Assembly (NCBI GenBank): GCA_018056145.1
Contig: JAGPGE010000080.1
Span: 1-12,284 of the forward strand
DNA: 12,284 nucleotides
DNA from: Armatimonadota bacterium
Lineage (GTDB): Bacteria; Armatimonadota; Zipacnadia; Zipacnadales; JABUFB01
Direction: 5' to 3'
Made by a program: the position numbers and the translations under genes
In this document: piece by piece, positions 1 to 7,441 of the stretch
Layout of the letters: each line of letters starts with the position of its first letter
How positions within the stretch are numbered: the first letter of the stretch is position 1
Notes under the pieces: model-generated
Seen by the model: only the letters and a program-made list of their open reading frames with translations
The model's database searches: none
Told to the model about the DNA's origin: nothing

Positions 1-1
1 T

Positions 2-3000
2 CTGACAGGCGCCGTTCTGGTGGACACCATCCGCCTGCCGGTGATCCGCGGGGTCGAGCTTGGCGACCCTCAAGACGACTGGTTCACCTGGCCGCATACT
101 CTTGGGGCGCGGTTCAGGGCAAACGGGTTCGCGCTTGGGCAGACTATCCGGCAGGCATACCCCGATTTCCTGTACATGCAGTGGCTCGACCTGCATGACG
201 CAACGCAGGGCCTCTACGTGGGGTGCCTGGACAGCTACGGCTACTGCAAAGACCTCTTCATCGGGCGCGAGGAGGACGGGCGCAGCGCATTCGGGATTGC
301 CTTCACCGGTTGCTGGATCGCCAGGGCGGGCGACCAGTGGACCACCCCGTGGGTGCAGATGGCAGGGCATGAAGGGGACTGGCGCGCGGGCGCCGATCTT
401 TACCGCCCCTTTGCGCAGGCCGCCTTCGGGCCGCTGGACCCGCCCCAGTCTGTGCGTGAAATGCCCACCGCCCAGTGCTGGCTGGCCCACCATGCGGACG
501 ATAGCGACGTGGGCAAGCTGTTCGAGGTTCAACAGCAAGCGCCGATTCACGCTTCCTACCTGATGAAGTCGCTAAACACCTCGATCCCAGAGGGCTGGGA
601 TGGTATGCGCGGGTCAGCGCTGGACCTGGAGGATGCCTTCACGCGCATTCGCGAACTGGGCGGCTCGCCCGCGCTGTTCACCTTTGACCGCGCCCCGCTC
701 ATGGGCCGTCCGAACTACGCGGACTACGCCGGGCGATGGACGCTGGGGCGGCGCGACGGCAGTTTCGCCGAGGGCTTTCGGGACATGATGCCCGCGCCCT
801 TCGACAGCGATCTGTGGCGCGCGCGGATCGGTGAGGCCCAGCGGTGGGTACGGGACTTCGGCATCGATGAGATCCACTTCGACACCGCAGCGACGACCAG
901 CGTCAGTCTCGCCGGTCCGTGTTACAACGCGCCGGAAGGAATCCGCCCCAACGAAGTGCCGCATTACTTCAAAGCGATGTACCGGGCGATCCGCGACCGC
1001 TGTCGCGAGATCAACCGGCGGTTCATCTTGCGCGCTGAACATTGCGCCGACTTCTTCATGCCCGAGTTCCTCACATCGACGGCGCACTTCTTCGAAGCGG
1101 CGAACCTCGTCGCGAGACACAACCCGCCTGCAGACGCCGAGCTGCTACCCATCCTGTTCCGCTACACTCTCCCCGGGCACGCCGCCCTGCAGATGCCCAG
1201 CATGTCTGACGACGACTTCTGGACATACGGAGTGGGGATGGGGTACGGGTTCCACGGCGGCGGCCCGTCCTGGTGCTTCAACCCCGGGGTGCGCGAAGCC
1301 GAAAGCCCGCCCGGCGAACTCCTTCATCGGTATCGCTTCCACGAGACCCAGTGGCGCTGTTACTACGACTTCCGCGTGGGCTTCGAGGAGGCCGTGATCG
1401 ACTCGGATTGGTCCGATGAGATCGCCGAGATGCGCGAGGGCGACGCATGGGTGCCCTGCCGTTTCCCCGGCCCCCTTGTGGCGGTGACCCATGCCGGCGG
1501 TGAACGCGAGGTGACGCTGGGCCAGTGGTACCCGCGCAGCCGGACGGGGTACTTTGGGAAGCGCTTCGCCGGCGATCACGGGGAACCGGGGCCGGTGACG
1601 GTCCGGGTCCCCACGCGCCTGACCAATCCGCAAGCGCGGCTCCATGGCCCTGAAGGGGTCCTGGACGTCGCGCCGCAGGTGTCCGGTCGCTTCGTTCAGG
1701 TCTCGGTCCCCGACCCCACATGCTTTGCGCTGGAGGTCTTCACCGGGCCAGCACTTACCTTTGATCTGCCGCCGCTTGCAGAGCCCGGCAAGGCGGTGCG
1801 GGTCGGCGTCGAAGTCTGTCAGCAGGAACCGGCAAAAGGCGAATTGTCTCTGTCCCTGCCCGCCGGGTGGGAACCGGTCGAGCCGGTCGCGGTGCCTGCA
1901 CAGGCCCGATTCACGGCGGAGTTCACTGTCCGCGTCCCGCCGGGGATCTTCGGTCGCAACTACCCGCTGAAGGCCACGCTGCGTGCAGGGAGCTTCGCGC
2001 GCACGACCGCCGGGCGCCTGCGGGTCATGGAGCCGCTCACAGTTCTGTACGCTTTCGACCTGAACCGGCCGGGCCCCGACGCCCTGCGCGGAGTGGACCC
2101 GGGGAAGGCTGCGCGGCTCACGGTGACCTGTGTGAACAACTCGCTCCAGCCGGTTGGTCTCACCATCAGCGTCACCGGCGAGCAGGTGTGCGGGGAGCAT
2201 TCCTGCCGGCTGGAAGGCATTTCGCTGTCCGACCTGGAGGACCCGAACTCCCCCCTCAGGCGGTTCACCGAAGGCGGGCGCGAAGTCCCAGCGTGCGCGG
2301 TGGTGAGGAGCTTCGACTATTCCTGCACGGGGGTCCCGGCGGAGCCGGTCCGCATCCGCGTATTCGTGAATGGCGCTCCCGCCTTCCAGACAGACGCCTG
2401 GCCCCGCACTCGCCTGATGGACCTCAATGGCGAGTGGAAGGTGTCCCTCACCCGCGACAGCCAGGCGCTGGTTGGCGGCGCCGAGCGCAATGACAATCTT
2501 GACACGGAGGCGGTGACGCCCTCTGTCTGGGATGGCGGCTGGCAGAGGGTAGCCACACCGGTCCGGTTCGACGAACAGGTGCGGCGGAACAACTCGTGGG
2601 CGATCTACCGGCGGCTGGTGTTCATCCCCGCGGACTGGCAGGGGGCGGACATCTGGCTGCGGCTGAACCACATGGGCGCACTGTGGGGGCAGGGCGGAAC
2701 GCTCAACCTTGTCTACGTGAATGGCTGGCCGGCGGGACGCATCTGGACTTCGGGCGAGCGCTGCCTGTCGCCTTTCCTGGTGTTCGGCGGCTGGAATTTG
2801 GTCGCTGTGGCCAGCGCACGCCCCAACAGCCTGGTGGAGCCGTACCTGTTCGCACGCACCGGCCCCGCGCCCGAGAGGCTGCAGCCTGCAACGCCGGGAA
2901 AGCCGCCCAGTGGCCCATTCCTGCTTCTCGGACAGCGCTGCACCGGGCAAGGCATCACGCTCCCGTTCATCCAGGGCATCCCGGAAGGTGACCACCGCCG

Positions 3001-3523
3001 CACGAACATCGCCGCGGGAAACGAGCAGGCGTTCATTTACTTCGCGGTGGCCGACGCGTACGTGTTCGATACGCGCGAGAGCGTCGAGGTGGAAGTGGAG
3101 TACCTGGACGAGGGCACTGATCCTTTCGAGTTGCACTACGACTCCTGGGACGAGAACGCCCCCGTGAAGGGCGCATTCAAGCCAGCGCCGCCGTGCCCGC
3201 GCACCGACACGCAAGACTGGAGGACCCACACATTCGTGCTGGACGATGCGCGCCTTGCGAATCGCGAGCACCAGGGCGCGGACTTCCGGCTCCACGCGAG
3301 GGGCACGGACCTGCGAGTGCGGCGGGTGGCTGTGCGTGCACCCGGGCGATGTGAGTCTGGCATTGTCATAGGTCCTTTCTCGGTATACCAGGCGACGATG
3401 CACGGACGTCGGGCCCTACCCGGCTTCTCGGTGCCGGTCTCTGGTCTCGATGATCAGGTCCTCCTCGGAGAACCTGATCAGGCGCACTCCCTGCAGTCCA
3501 TGGAGCCGTCGCCCGAGAGGTAA
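2..3523 (+). CDS. DUF6259-type glycoside-hydrolase-like multidomain protein (5' partial)
   Basis: The frame is open to the left edge, so the GTG at 20 is probably internal and the true start lies outside. Numbering from that GTG, residues ~1-480 look like the TIM-barrel-like region of DUF6259 proteins, related to glycoside hydrolases. Acidic residues that could be catalytic are D288 (IDEIHFDTAAT) and E340 (ILRAEHCADFF); this assignment is inference. Residues ~575-790 resemble two beta-sandwich modules of the NEW3 type. Residues ~798-960 resemble the GH2 sugar-binding jelly roll (DLNGEWKVSL, later NNSWAIYRR). Residues ~967-1105 form another jelly-roll-like module (VEVEYLDEG, later GADFRLHARG). 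The last ~57 residues match nothing I recognise and partly overlap an opposite-strand gene, so the original C-terminus may have been nearer residue 1110. The likely role is degradation or binding of a complex glycan; the substrate is unknown. Coding is certain, family assignment fairly sure, enzymatic activity unproven. Confidence 0.8.
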   Translation: MTGAVLVDTIRLPVIRGVELGDPQDDWFTWPHTLGARFRANGFALGQTIRQAYPDFLYMQWLDLHDATQGLYVGCLDSYGYCKDLFIGREEDGRSAFGIAFTGCWIARAGDQWTTPWVQMAGHEGDWRAGADLYRPFAQAAFGPLDPPQSVREMPTAQCWLAHHADDSDVGKLFEVQQQAPIHASYLMKSLNTSIPEGWDGMRGSALDLEDAFTRIRELGGSPALFTFDRAPLMGRPNYADYAGRWTLGRRDGSFAEGFRDMMPAPFDSDLWRARIGEAQRWVRDFGIDEIHFDTAATTSVSLAGPCYNAPEGIRPNEVPHYFKAMYRAIRDRCREINRRFILRAEHCADFFMPEFLTSTAHFFEAANLVARHNPPADAELLPILFRYTLPGHAALQMPSMSDDDFWTYGVGMGYGFHGGGPSWCFNPGVREAESPPGELLHRYRFHETQWRCYYDFRVGFEEAVIDSDWSDEIAEMREGDAWVPCRFPGPLVAVTHAGGEREVTLGQWYPRSRTGYFGKRFAGDHGEPGPVTVRVPTRLTNPQARLHGPEGVLDVAPQVSGRFVQVSVPDPTCFALEVFTGPALTFDLPPLAEPGKAVRVGVEVCQQEPAKGELSLSLPAGWEPVEPVAVPAQARFTAEFTVRVPPGIFGRNYPLKATLRAGSFARTTAGRLRVMEPLTVLYAFDLNRPGPDALRGVDPGKAARLTVTCVNNSLQPVGLTISVTGEQVCGEHSCRLEGISLSDLEDPNSPLRRFTEGGREVPACAVVRSFDYSCTGVPAEPVRIRVFVNGAPAFQTDAWPRTRLMDLNGEWKVSLTRDSQALVGGAERNDNLDTEAVTPSVWDGGWQRVATPVRFDEQVRRNNSWAIYRRLVFIPADWQGADIWLRLNHMGALWGQGGTLNLVYVNGWPAGRIWTSGERCLSPFLVFGGWNLVAVASARPNSLVEPYLFARTGPAPERLQPATPGKPPSGPFLLLGQRCTGQGITLPFIQGIPEGDHRRTNIAAGNEQAFIYFAVADAYVFDTRESVEVEVEYLDEGTDPFELHYDSWDENAPVKGAFKPAPPCPRTDTQDWRTHTFVLDDARLANREHQGADFRLHARGTDLRVRRVAVRAPGRCESGIVIGPFSVYQATMHGRRALPGFSVPVSGLDDQVLLGEPDQAHSLQSMEPSPER

Positions 3524-3775
3524 CAGTACAGGCCCACCGCGCCCGTCTTCGGCCACGGGCGTGTAGCTGGCCGCGACGGAGTCTTTCCAGCCGCCATTGT
3601 CAGACCAACCTTCGGGCAGCGAAACCGTCACGCGGATGCCTTTGCCAAGCCTGACGTCTTCGAAGGTCCGGCCCGGTCCACCAAACTCCGTGTCAACCAC
3701 CACTTCCAGAGCCGCCGAGGCGGCCACGGCCAGTACCATGCAAGCGCAAGAACGGTGTTCGCGCTCATTGCGCAT
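3416..3775 (-). CDS. small hypothetical protein, possibly exported
   Basis: This is a 119-residue frame from ATG 3775; a TTG at 3778 directly precedes it, and an in-frame TAG lies six bases upstream of that TTG. I do not recognise the family. The N-terminus has a hydrophobic stretch after charged residues (ACMVLAVAASAALEVVV), which could be a signal peptide, followed by a polar domain (FGGPGRTFEDVRLGKGIRVTV, PEGWSDNGGW). Third codon positions in the part not shared with another gene are mostly G/C (17 of 20 codons in a stretch I read), which supports real coding. Against it: no strong Shine-Dalgarno sequence (only AGGGG close to the start), no recognised homologue, and a 108-bp tail-to-tail overlap with the large gene on the other strand. 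It could be a genuine small secreted protein, a remnant of a larger gene, or a chance frame in GC-rich DNA. Confidence 0.45.
   Translation of the reverse strand: MRNEREHRSCACMVLAVAASAALEVVVDTEFGGPGRTFEDVRLGKGIRVTVSLPEGWSDNGGWKDSVAASYTPVAEDGRGGPVLLPLGRRLHGLQGVRLIRFSEEDLIIETRDRHREAG
3451..3480. repeat. inverted repeat / hairpin in convergent gene overlap
   Basis: Arms TGATCAGGT (3451-3459) and ACCTGATCA (3472-3480) are perfect 9-bp complements around a 12-base loop, whose inside can form three more pairs (CTC/GAG) after one mismatch. It lies where the left-edge gene and the opposite-strand small gene overlap. There is no T-run on either side, so it is not a standard intrinsic terminator, though it could weakly terminate or stabilise either transcript. 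It may equally be a chance product of the codons for LIRF and DLII in the minus-strand frame. Confidence 0.4.
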
Positions 3776-3913
3776 CAACCCCTAGCGGACGCGAGTGGTC
3801 GAGGATTGCACTGCCAGTCGGCCCCCGTCATCGCGGCGACGCGACCGACTTCGCCCATCAGCCGCATTCGCCCTCCAACACCGTTCGCCTGGCTCTCGCG
3901 GCGCACCCACCGG

Positions 3914-3942
3914 TTGAGGGAAAATGCAGGATACGGTATGCT
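3914..3942 (+). promoter_or_regulatory. putative sigma70-type promoter for the phoU-pst operon
   Basis: TTGAGG (3914-3919, 4 of 6 to TTGACA), a 17-base spacer and TATGCT (3937-3942, 4 of 6 to TATAAT). The spacer is locally A-rich in an otherwise GC-rich region. It faces phoU and would start transcription near 3949, giving a leader of about 190 bases. This is inference from the match and spacing only. Confidence 0.4.
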
Positions 3943-4130
3943 TCGGCTGGCGCCTTGTCCCGGCGGGCGGAGACAGGGCGCGTGGCTGTCCTCGAACCAC
4001 GCTGCAGGACGCTCTGGGTATCTGCACGATCCGATGTCGACCCGATCGCTGGGGCGCGGAGCCTCTTGCGATGGCTGTGGCTGTCCGCAGCTGCCGCAAC
4101 CTCTTTCTATGCGTGGGTAATGACGTTCGC

Positions 4131-4136
4131 GGGAGG
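4131..4136 (+). promoter_or_regulatory. ribosome binding site that fixes the phoU start
   Basis: GGGAGG lies six bases before ATG 4143. The frame stays open upstream to an ATG at 3924, but the extra 73 residues do not resemble PhoU, and this strong Shine-Dalgarno picks 4143 as the start. Confidence 0.75.
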
Positions 4137-4142
4137 TGCGAG

Positions 4143-4889
4143 ATGGACTCAGTCAGGCACACCTTCGACGTCGAGCTCGAGAAGCTCGATGGCACGGTCC
4201 TGCGCATGGGAGAATTCGTGGCCTCCATGCTGCACGATGCCATGGACGCCCTTGTCCGGCAGGATGAGGCGCTGGCCCGGAATGTGCGTGACCGCGACGA
4301 GGTGGCGAATCAGCTCGACGATGAGATCGAGCAGAGCGCCATGAGGTTGCTAGCGCTGCAGCAGCCGGTGGCCTCCGATCTTCGGCGGGTCGCCAGCGTG
4401 CTCAAGGCGACCACGGACCTGGAACGGGTCGGCGACTATGCTTCGGACATCGCCCAGTGCGCCATGCGGCTGGCCGGAGACCCCTACTTCGCACCCCTTG
4501 AGGACATCCCGGAGATGGGCCGCATCGTCGAGGGCATGATCCGCGATGCCCTCAAGACATACGTCACCCGCGATGTGGTCTTCGGCAAGAGCGTGCGGGA
4601 CCGCGACAAGGAAGTTGACCGTATCTACAAGCGCGTCTACTCCCAGTTGCTGGAGTGGATGGAAAGGGAGCCGCGGGTCGTCCACCAGGCGAGCGAGATG
4701 ATGTTCGTGGCGCGGTATCTCGAGCGCCTCGGCGACCATACCAAGAACATCATCGAGCGCATCGCCTACGCGGAGACGGGTTCGCTGCGCCCGTGGCGCA
4801 CCGAAGAATGGAAGCGCGAACACGGTGCCCCGCCGACCGAACCCGGACCTGAGGAAACGCCGGAGGAACAGGTAGATCATGAGGAGTAG
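4143..4889 (+). CDS. phoU: PhoU, phosphate transport regulator
   Basis: PhoU is a cytoplasmic all-helical regulator that damps phosphate import through Pst and, where present, links it to the PhoR/PhoB two-component system. The 248 residues match the family's usual ~220-240 apart from a tail. Two three-helix repeats are visible, each with its metal-cluster motif: residues 94-102 (ERVGDYASD) and 194-202 (ERLGDHTKN). The opening helix (HTFDVELEKLDGTVLRMG) is also typical. Residues ~228-248 form a Pro/Glu-rich acidic tail that is not part of the PhoU fold. The start at 4143 has GGGAGG six bases upstream. It is first in the operon, whereas phoU is commonly last, and its end overlaps the pstS start by 11 bases. 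No phoB/phoR is in the window, so the signalling partner is unknown. Confidence 0.95.
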   Translation: MDSVRHTFDVELEKLDGTVLRMGEFVASMLHDAMDALVRQDEALARNVRDRDEVANQLDDEIEQSAMRLLALQQPVASDLRRVASVLKATTDLERVGDYASDIAQCAMRLAGDPYFAPLEDIPEMGRIVEGMIRDALKTYVTRDVVFGKSVRDRDKEVDRIYKRVYSQLLEWMEREPRVVHQASEMMFVARYLERLGDHTKNIIERIAYAETGSLRPWRTEEWKREHGAPPTEPGPEETPEEQVDHEE

Positions 4890-5727
4890 ACCTGGGGTGG
4901 CCATGCACCGGGCTCGCGCCGGGCTGAGCCTCACGGTAGCGGCGGGCATGGCCATTGTGGCGCTTGCGGGCTGCCACAACCCGCAGGCCGGCGGCTTGAC
5001 CATCGCGGGTTCGACGTCTGTGCAGCCCGTGGCCGAGATGCTGGCTGACAAGTACATGGCGGAGCACCCCGGCAGCCAGATCAACGTTCAGGGCGGCGGG
5101 AGTTCGGCGGGGATCAGCGCGGTCCAGTCCGGAGCCGCGGCGATCGGCATGTCCTCCCGAGAACTGAAGCCTGACGAGACCGGCCTCACCCGTTTCCTCA
5201 TGGCGAAAGACGCAATCGCGCTGATCGTGCACCCGGACAATCCGGTGCATGAGATGACGACCGAGCAGGCGCGCGACATCTTCTCGGGCCGTATCCGCAG
5301 TTGGGATGAGATCGGCGGTCGCCCCGCTCGCATCACCTGCATCACACGCGAAGAGGGCTCTGGCACACGCAGCGCCTTCGAGGAGATGGTCATGGGCGAG
5401 GATGTCCAGATCGCAGCGGACGCCATCGTCCAGGACTCCACAGGCGCGGCCCGCACCATTGTCGCTGCAGACCGAAATGCCATCGCCTACGTGTCCCTGG
5501 GAATGGTCACGCCGGAGGTGACCGCAGTGACACTGGACGGCGTCAAACCCACGCACGAGACGGTTGAAGCCGGTGAATACCAGATCTGCCGGCCTTTCCT
5601 GCTGCTGACCAAGGGGCCGCCTTCCCCCGCTGCGAAAGCCTACCTGGACTACGTTCGCCTCCCCGAGTGCCAGGAGATCGTCGCCGAGGAGGGGTACATC
5701 CCCGTGAAGTCAGGCGATGCTCAGTGA
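4879..5727 (+). CDS. pstS: PstS, phosphate-binding lipoprotein of the Pst ABC transporter
   Basis: PstS is the extracytoplasmic receptor that captures inorganic phosphate and delivers it to PstC/PstA. The 282-residue protein begins with a lipoprotein signal: an Arg-containing n-region, a hydrophobic core and lipobox LAGC with Cys32, so the mature protein is probably membrane-anchored. Family motifs follow: AGSTSVQPVAE (43-53), GGGSSAGISAVQSG (72-85) and the phosphate-binding loop REEGSGTRS (157-165). ATG 4879 overlaps the end of phoU (ATGAGGAGTAG). An in-frame ATG at 4903, preceded by GGGGTGG, would give a neater 23-residue signal peptide and is a fair alternative. The stop TGA shares bases with the GTG start of pstC. 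Confidence 0.95.
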   Translation: MRSRPGVAMHRARAGLSLTVAAGMAIVALAGCHNPQAGGLTIAGSTSVQPVAEMLADKYMAEHPGSQINVQGGGSSAGISAVQSGAAAIGMSSRELKPDETGLTRFLMAKDAIALIVHPDNPVHEMTTEQARDIFSGRIRSWDEIGGRPARITCITREEGSGTRSAFEEMVMGEDVQIAADAIVQDSTGAARTIVAADRNAIAYVSLGMVTPEVTAVTLDGVKPTHETVEAGEYQICRPFLLLTKGPPSPAAKAYLDYVRLPECQEIVAEEGYIPVKSGDAQ

Positions 5728-6575
5728 GGACAAGGGAGTTCATCATCGAAAAGCTGCTGCTGGTCTCGGCGCTTTCGTCTGTGAGCATGCTCGGCCTCAT
5801 CGCCCTTTTCGTCTTCATCGAGGGCACGCCAATCATTGCGCGGGAGGGGCCGATCTCCTTTCTGTTCGGCAACACATGGGCCCCGACGAAGGGCCACTTC
5901 GGCATTTTCCCGATGGTCCTCGGCTCGATCTGGGTGACCATCGGCTCGCTCATCATTGCAGGGCCCCTGGGCGTGGCGTGCTCCGTGTTCCTGGTCGAGA
6001 TTGCGCCAAGACGGGTTGCCGACCTCATGCGCCCTGCTATCCAGCTTCTTGCCGGCATCCCCTCGGTTGTCTACGGCTTCGTGGGGATTATCGTCCTGGT
6101 GCCCCTGATACGCGAGACCCTGGGTGGCCCGGGCCTGTCCGTGCTGGCGGCCACCGTGATCTTGGGGGTCATGGTCCTGCCCACGGTGATCAGCATCTCC
6201 CAGGATGCCCTGGAAGCGGTCCCGAACACCTACCGCGAAGGGGCCCTGGCGCTGGGCCTCACCCAGTGGCAGGCAATCACCCGCGTGGTTCTTCCGGCAG
6301 CCCGTGGCGGGATCACAGCGGCCCTGGTTCTTGGTATGGGCCGGGCGATCGGCGAGACGATGGCGGTAATCATGGTGGTGGGTAACGCGGCTCAGCTTCC
6401 GGTAAGCCCCCTGGACCCCGCCCGCACCCTCACCAGCAATATCGCTCTCGAGATGGCTTATGCAGCAGGAGAGCATCGCGAGGCATTGTTCGCCACGGGC
6501 GTGGTTCTCTTCGTCTTCATCATGATCCTGAACACCCTCGCCAGCCTGCGAGCACGAAGGCGGGGTGAGCGCTGA
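5724..6575 (+). CDS. pstC: PstC, phosphate ABC transporter permease
   Basis: One of the two membrane subunits that form the phosphate channel with PstA. From GTG 5724 it is 283 residues, slightly short for PstC because the periplasmic segment after the first helix is compact. Six hydrophobic segments are visible, near residues 11-32, 62-90, 105-129, 137-160, 196-222 and 254-275. Typical motifs are LLAGIPSVVYGFVG (108-121), the EAA-like ATPase-contact loop (171-191, REGALALG to VVLP) and GRAIGETMAV (206-215), whose Arg and Glu are conserved in the family. I chose GTG 5724 because GTGA overlaps the pstS stop and the protein then begins like other PstC proteins (EFIIEKLLLVSAL); the frame is open upstream to 5667, but that stretch lies inside pstS. 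The stop TGA shares one base with the pstA ATG. Confidence 0.94.
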   Translation: MRTREFIIEKLLLVSALSSVSMLGLIALFVFIEGTPIIAREGPISFLFGNTWAPTKGHFGIFPMVLGSIWVTIGSLIIAGPLGVACSVFLVEIAPRRVADLMRPAIQLLAGIPSVVYGFVGIIVLVPLIRETLGGPGLSVLAATVILGVMVLPTVISISQDALEAVPNTYREGALALGLTQWQAITRVVLPAARGGITAALVLGMGRAIGETMAVIMVVGNAAQLPVSPLDPARTLTSNIALEMAYAAGEHREALFATGVVLFVFIMILNTLASLRARRRGER

Positions 6576-7441
6576 TGGTCGCGAGTGACGGACACACCGC
6601 GCGCCTGCGCCTGAACCCGGAGACAACCCACCGCCTAGCGGTTGTTGGTCTCTGGGCCTGCGCCGGCCTGGCCCTCACCGTCCTAGCGGGGATCATCGTG
6701 CTGGTTCTGGCCAAGGGCCTGCCCATGCTCAGCCCCAGTTTCCTGCTGGAATCCCCGGAGCGCATGGGCCGGGCAGGCGGGATCTTCCCCACCATCGTCG
6801 GAACGGTTCTGCTGACGCTCGTCGCTCTGCTCATGGCAACGCCGCTGGGCGTCGGCACCGCCATCTACCTGACCGAGTACACCCAGGCCGGTCGCCTCGC
6901 GAAAGTGATCCGTTTCGGTGTCGAGTGCCTCGCCGGGGTGCCATCCATCATTTTCGGCCTGTTCGGGTTCATCTTCTTCGTGATCTACCTGAAGATGGGC
7001 TGGTCCGTCCTGTCCGGTGGCCTGACCCTGGCGATCATGGTCCTGCCAACCATCATCCGCACCGCCGAGGAAGCGATCCGGGCAGTTCCGGCGTCGTATC
7101 GCGAGGTGTCCTTCGCAGCGGGCGCCACCGCATGGCAGACGGTGACCCGGGTGGTGCTCCCCGTCGCACTGCCGGGCATCATGACCGGTGTGGTGCTGAG
7201 CATCGGGCGCTGCGTGGGCGAGACTGCTGCCGTCATCTTCACCGCGGGCACAGCACTGCGCCTGCCTCTGTCCGTCTTCAGCCCCACCCGAACCATGGCG
7301 GTCCATTTCTACATTCTCGCCCGCGAGGGGCTGTCCATGCCGCATGCCTACGGGACCGCGGCGGTGCTGATCATCGTAATCCTGATGGTCAACACCATCG
7401 CCAACATGATCATGGTTCGCTTCCGGGCGAAAGTCACGTGA
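6575..7441 (+). CDS. pstA: PstA, phosphate ABC transporter permease
   Basis: The second membrane subunit of the Pst channel, 288 residues, the usual size for PstA. After a short cytoplasmic N-terminus there are six hydrophobic segments, near residues 21-46, 68-99, 116-139, 148-163, 199-225 and 258-280. Diagnostic motifs are ECLAGVPSIIFGLFG (117-131), the EAA-like loop (176-196, REVSFAAG to VVLP) and GRCVGETAAV (211-220), with the conserved Arg and Glu. ATG 6575 overlaps the pstC stop by one base (TGATG) and follows GGGGTGAG, so translation is probably coupled. The stop overlaps the likely GTG start of pstB1. Confidence 0.95.
   Translation: MVASDGHTARLRLNPETTHRLAVVGLWACAGLALTVLAGIIVLVLAKGLPMLSPSFLLESPERMGRAGGIFPTIVGTVLLTLVALLMATPLGVGTAIYLTEYTQAGRLAKVIRFGVECLAGVPSIIFGLFGFIFFVIYLKMGWSVLSGGLTLAIMVLPTIIRTAEEAIRAVPASYREVSFAAGATAWQTVTRVVLPVALPGIMTGVVLSIGRCVGETAAVIFTAGTALRLPLSVFSPTRTMAVHFYILAREGLSMPHAYGTAAVLIIVILMVNTIANMIMVRFRAKVT

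Larger units (their letters stand above)
3779..4142. other. intergenic region between the small minus-strand gene and phoU
   Basis: About 364 bases without a convincing gene. The right half holds a plausible promoter and the ~190-nt phoU leader; the left half would be the upstream region of the minus-strand small gene, where I see no good promoter. Frames crossing the region give low-complexity Arg/Ser-rich translations and no recognisable family. I looked for a Pho-box-like direct repeat (CTGTCA-type or TTAACC-type) and did not find one. A 10-bp inverted repeat pairs 3877-3886 with 3750-3759 inside the small gene. No tRNA or riboswitch was recognised. Confidence 0.6.

Noticed and set aside
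1145..3403. A 752-residue open frame on the minus strand
   Set aside because: It is antisense to the large plus-strand gene, is His/Arg/Pro-rich with no recognisable motifs, and is the kind of long shadow frame GC-rich genes produce.
3924..4142. An N-terminal extension of PhoU from the ATG at 3924
   Set aside because: The added 73 residues (Cys/Arg-rich) do not resemble PhoU, the ATG lies inside the candidate promoter, and a strong GGGAGG precedes the ATG at 4143.
3779..4142. A Pho box or PhoP/PhoB-type direct repeat
   Set aside because: Searched by eye for CTGTCA-type and TTAACC-type repeats; no spaced pair found.
3782..4243. A minus-strand frame across the phoU upstream region
   Set aside because: The translation is Ser/Arg-rich low complexity, runs into the start of phoU and matches no family.
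3955..4344. A plus-strand frame with a hydrophobic stretch upstream of and into phoU
   Set aside because: It starts at TTG without a ribosome site, overlaps phoU by 200 bases in another frame and turns into Ser/Arg-rich sequence.
5721..6626. A 301-residue minus-strand frame antisense to pstC
   Set aside because: His/Asp/Gly-rich nonsense composition opposite a clear permease gene; shadow frame.
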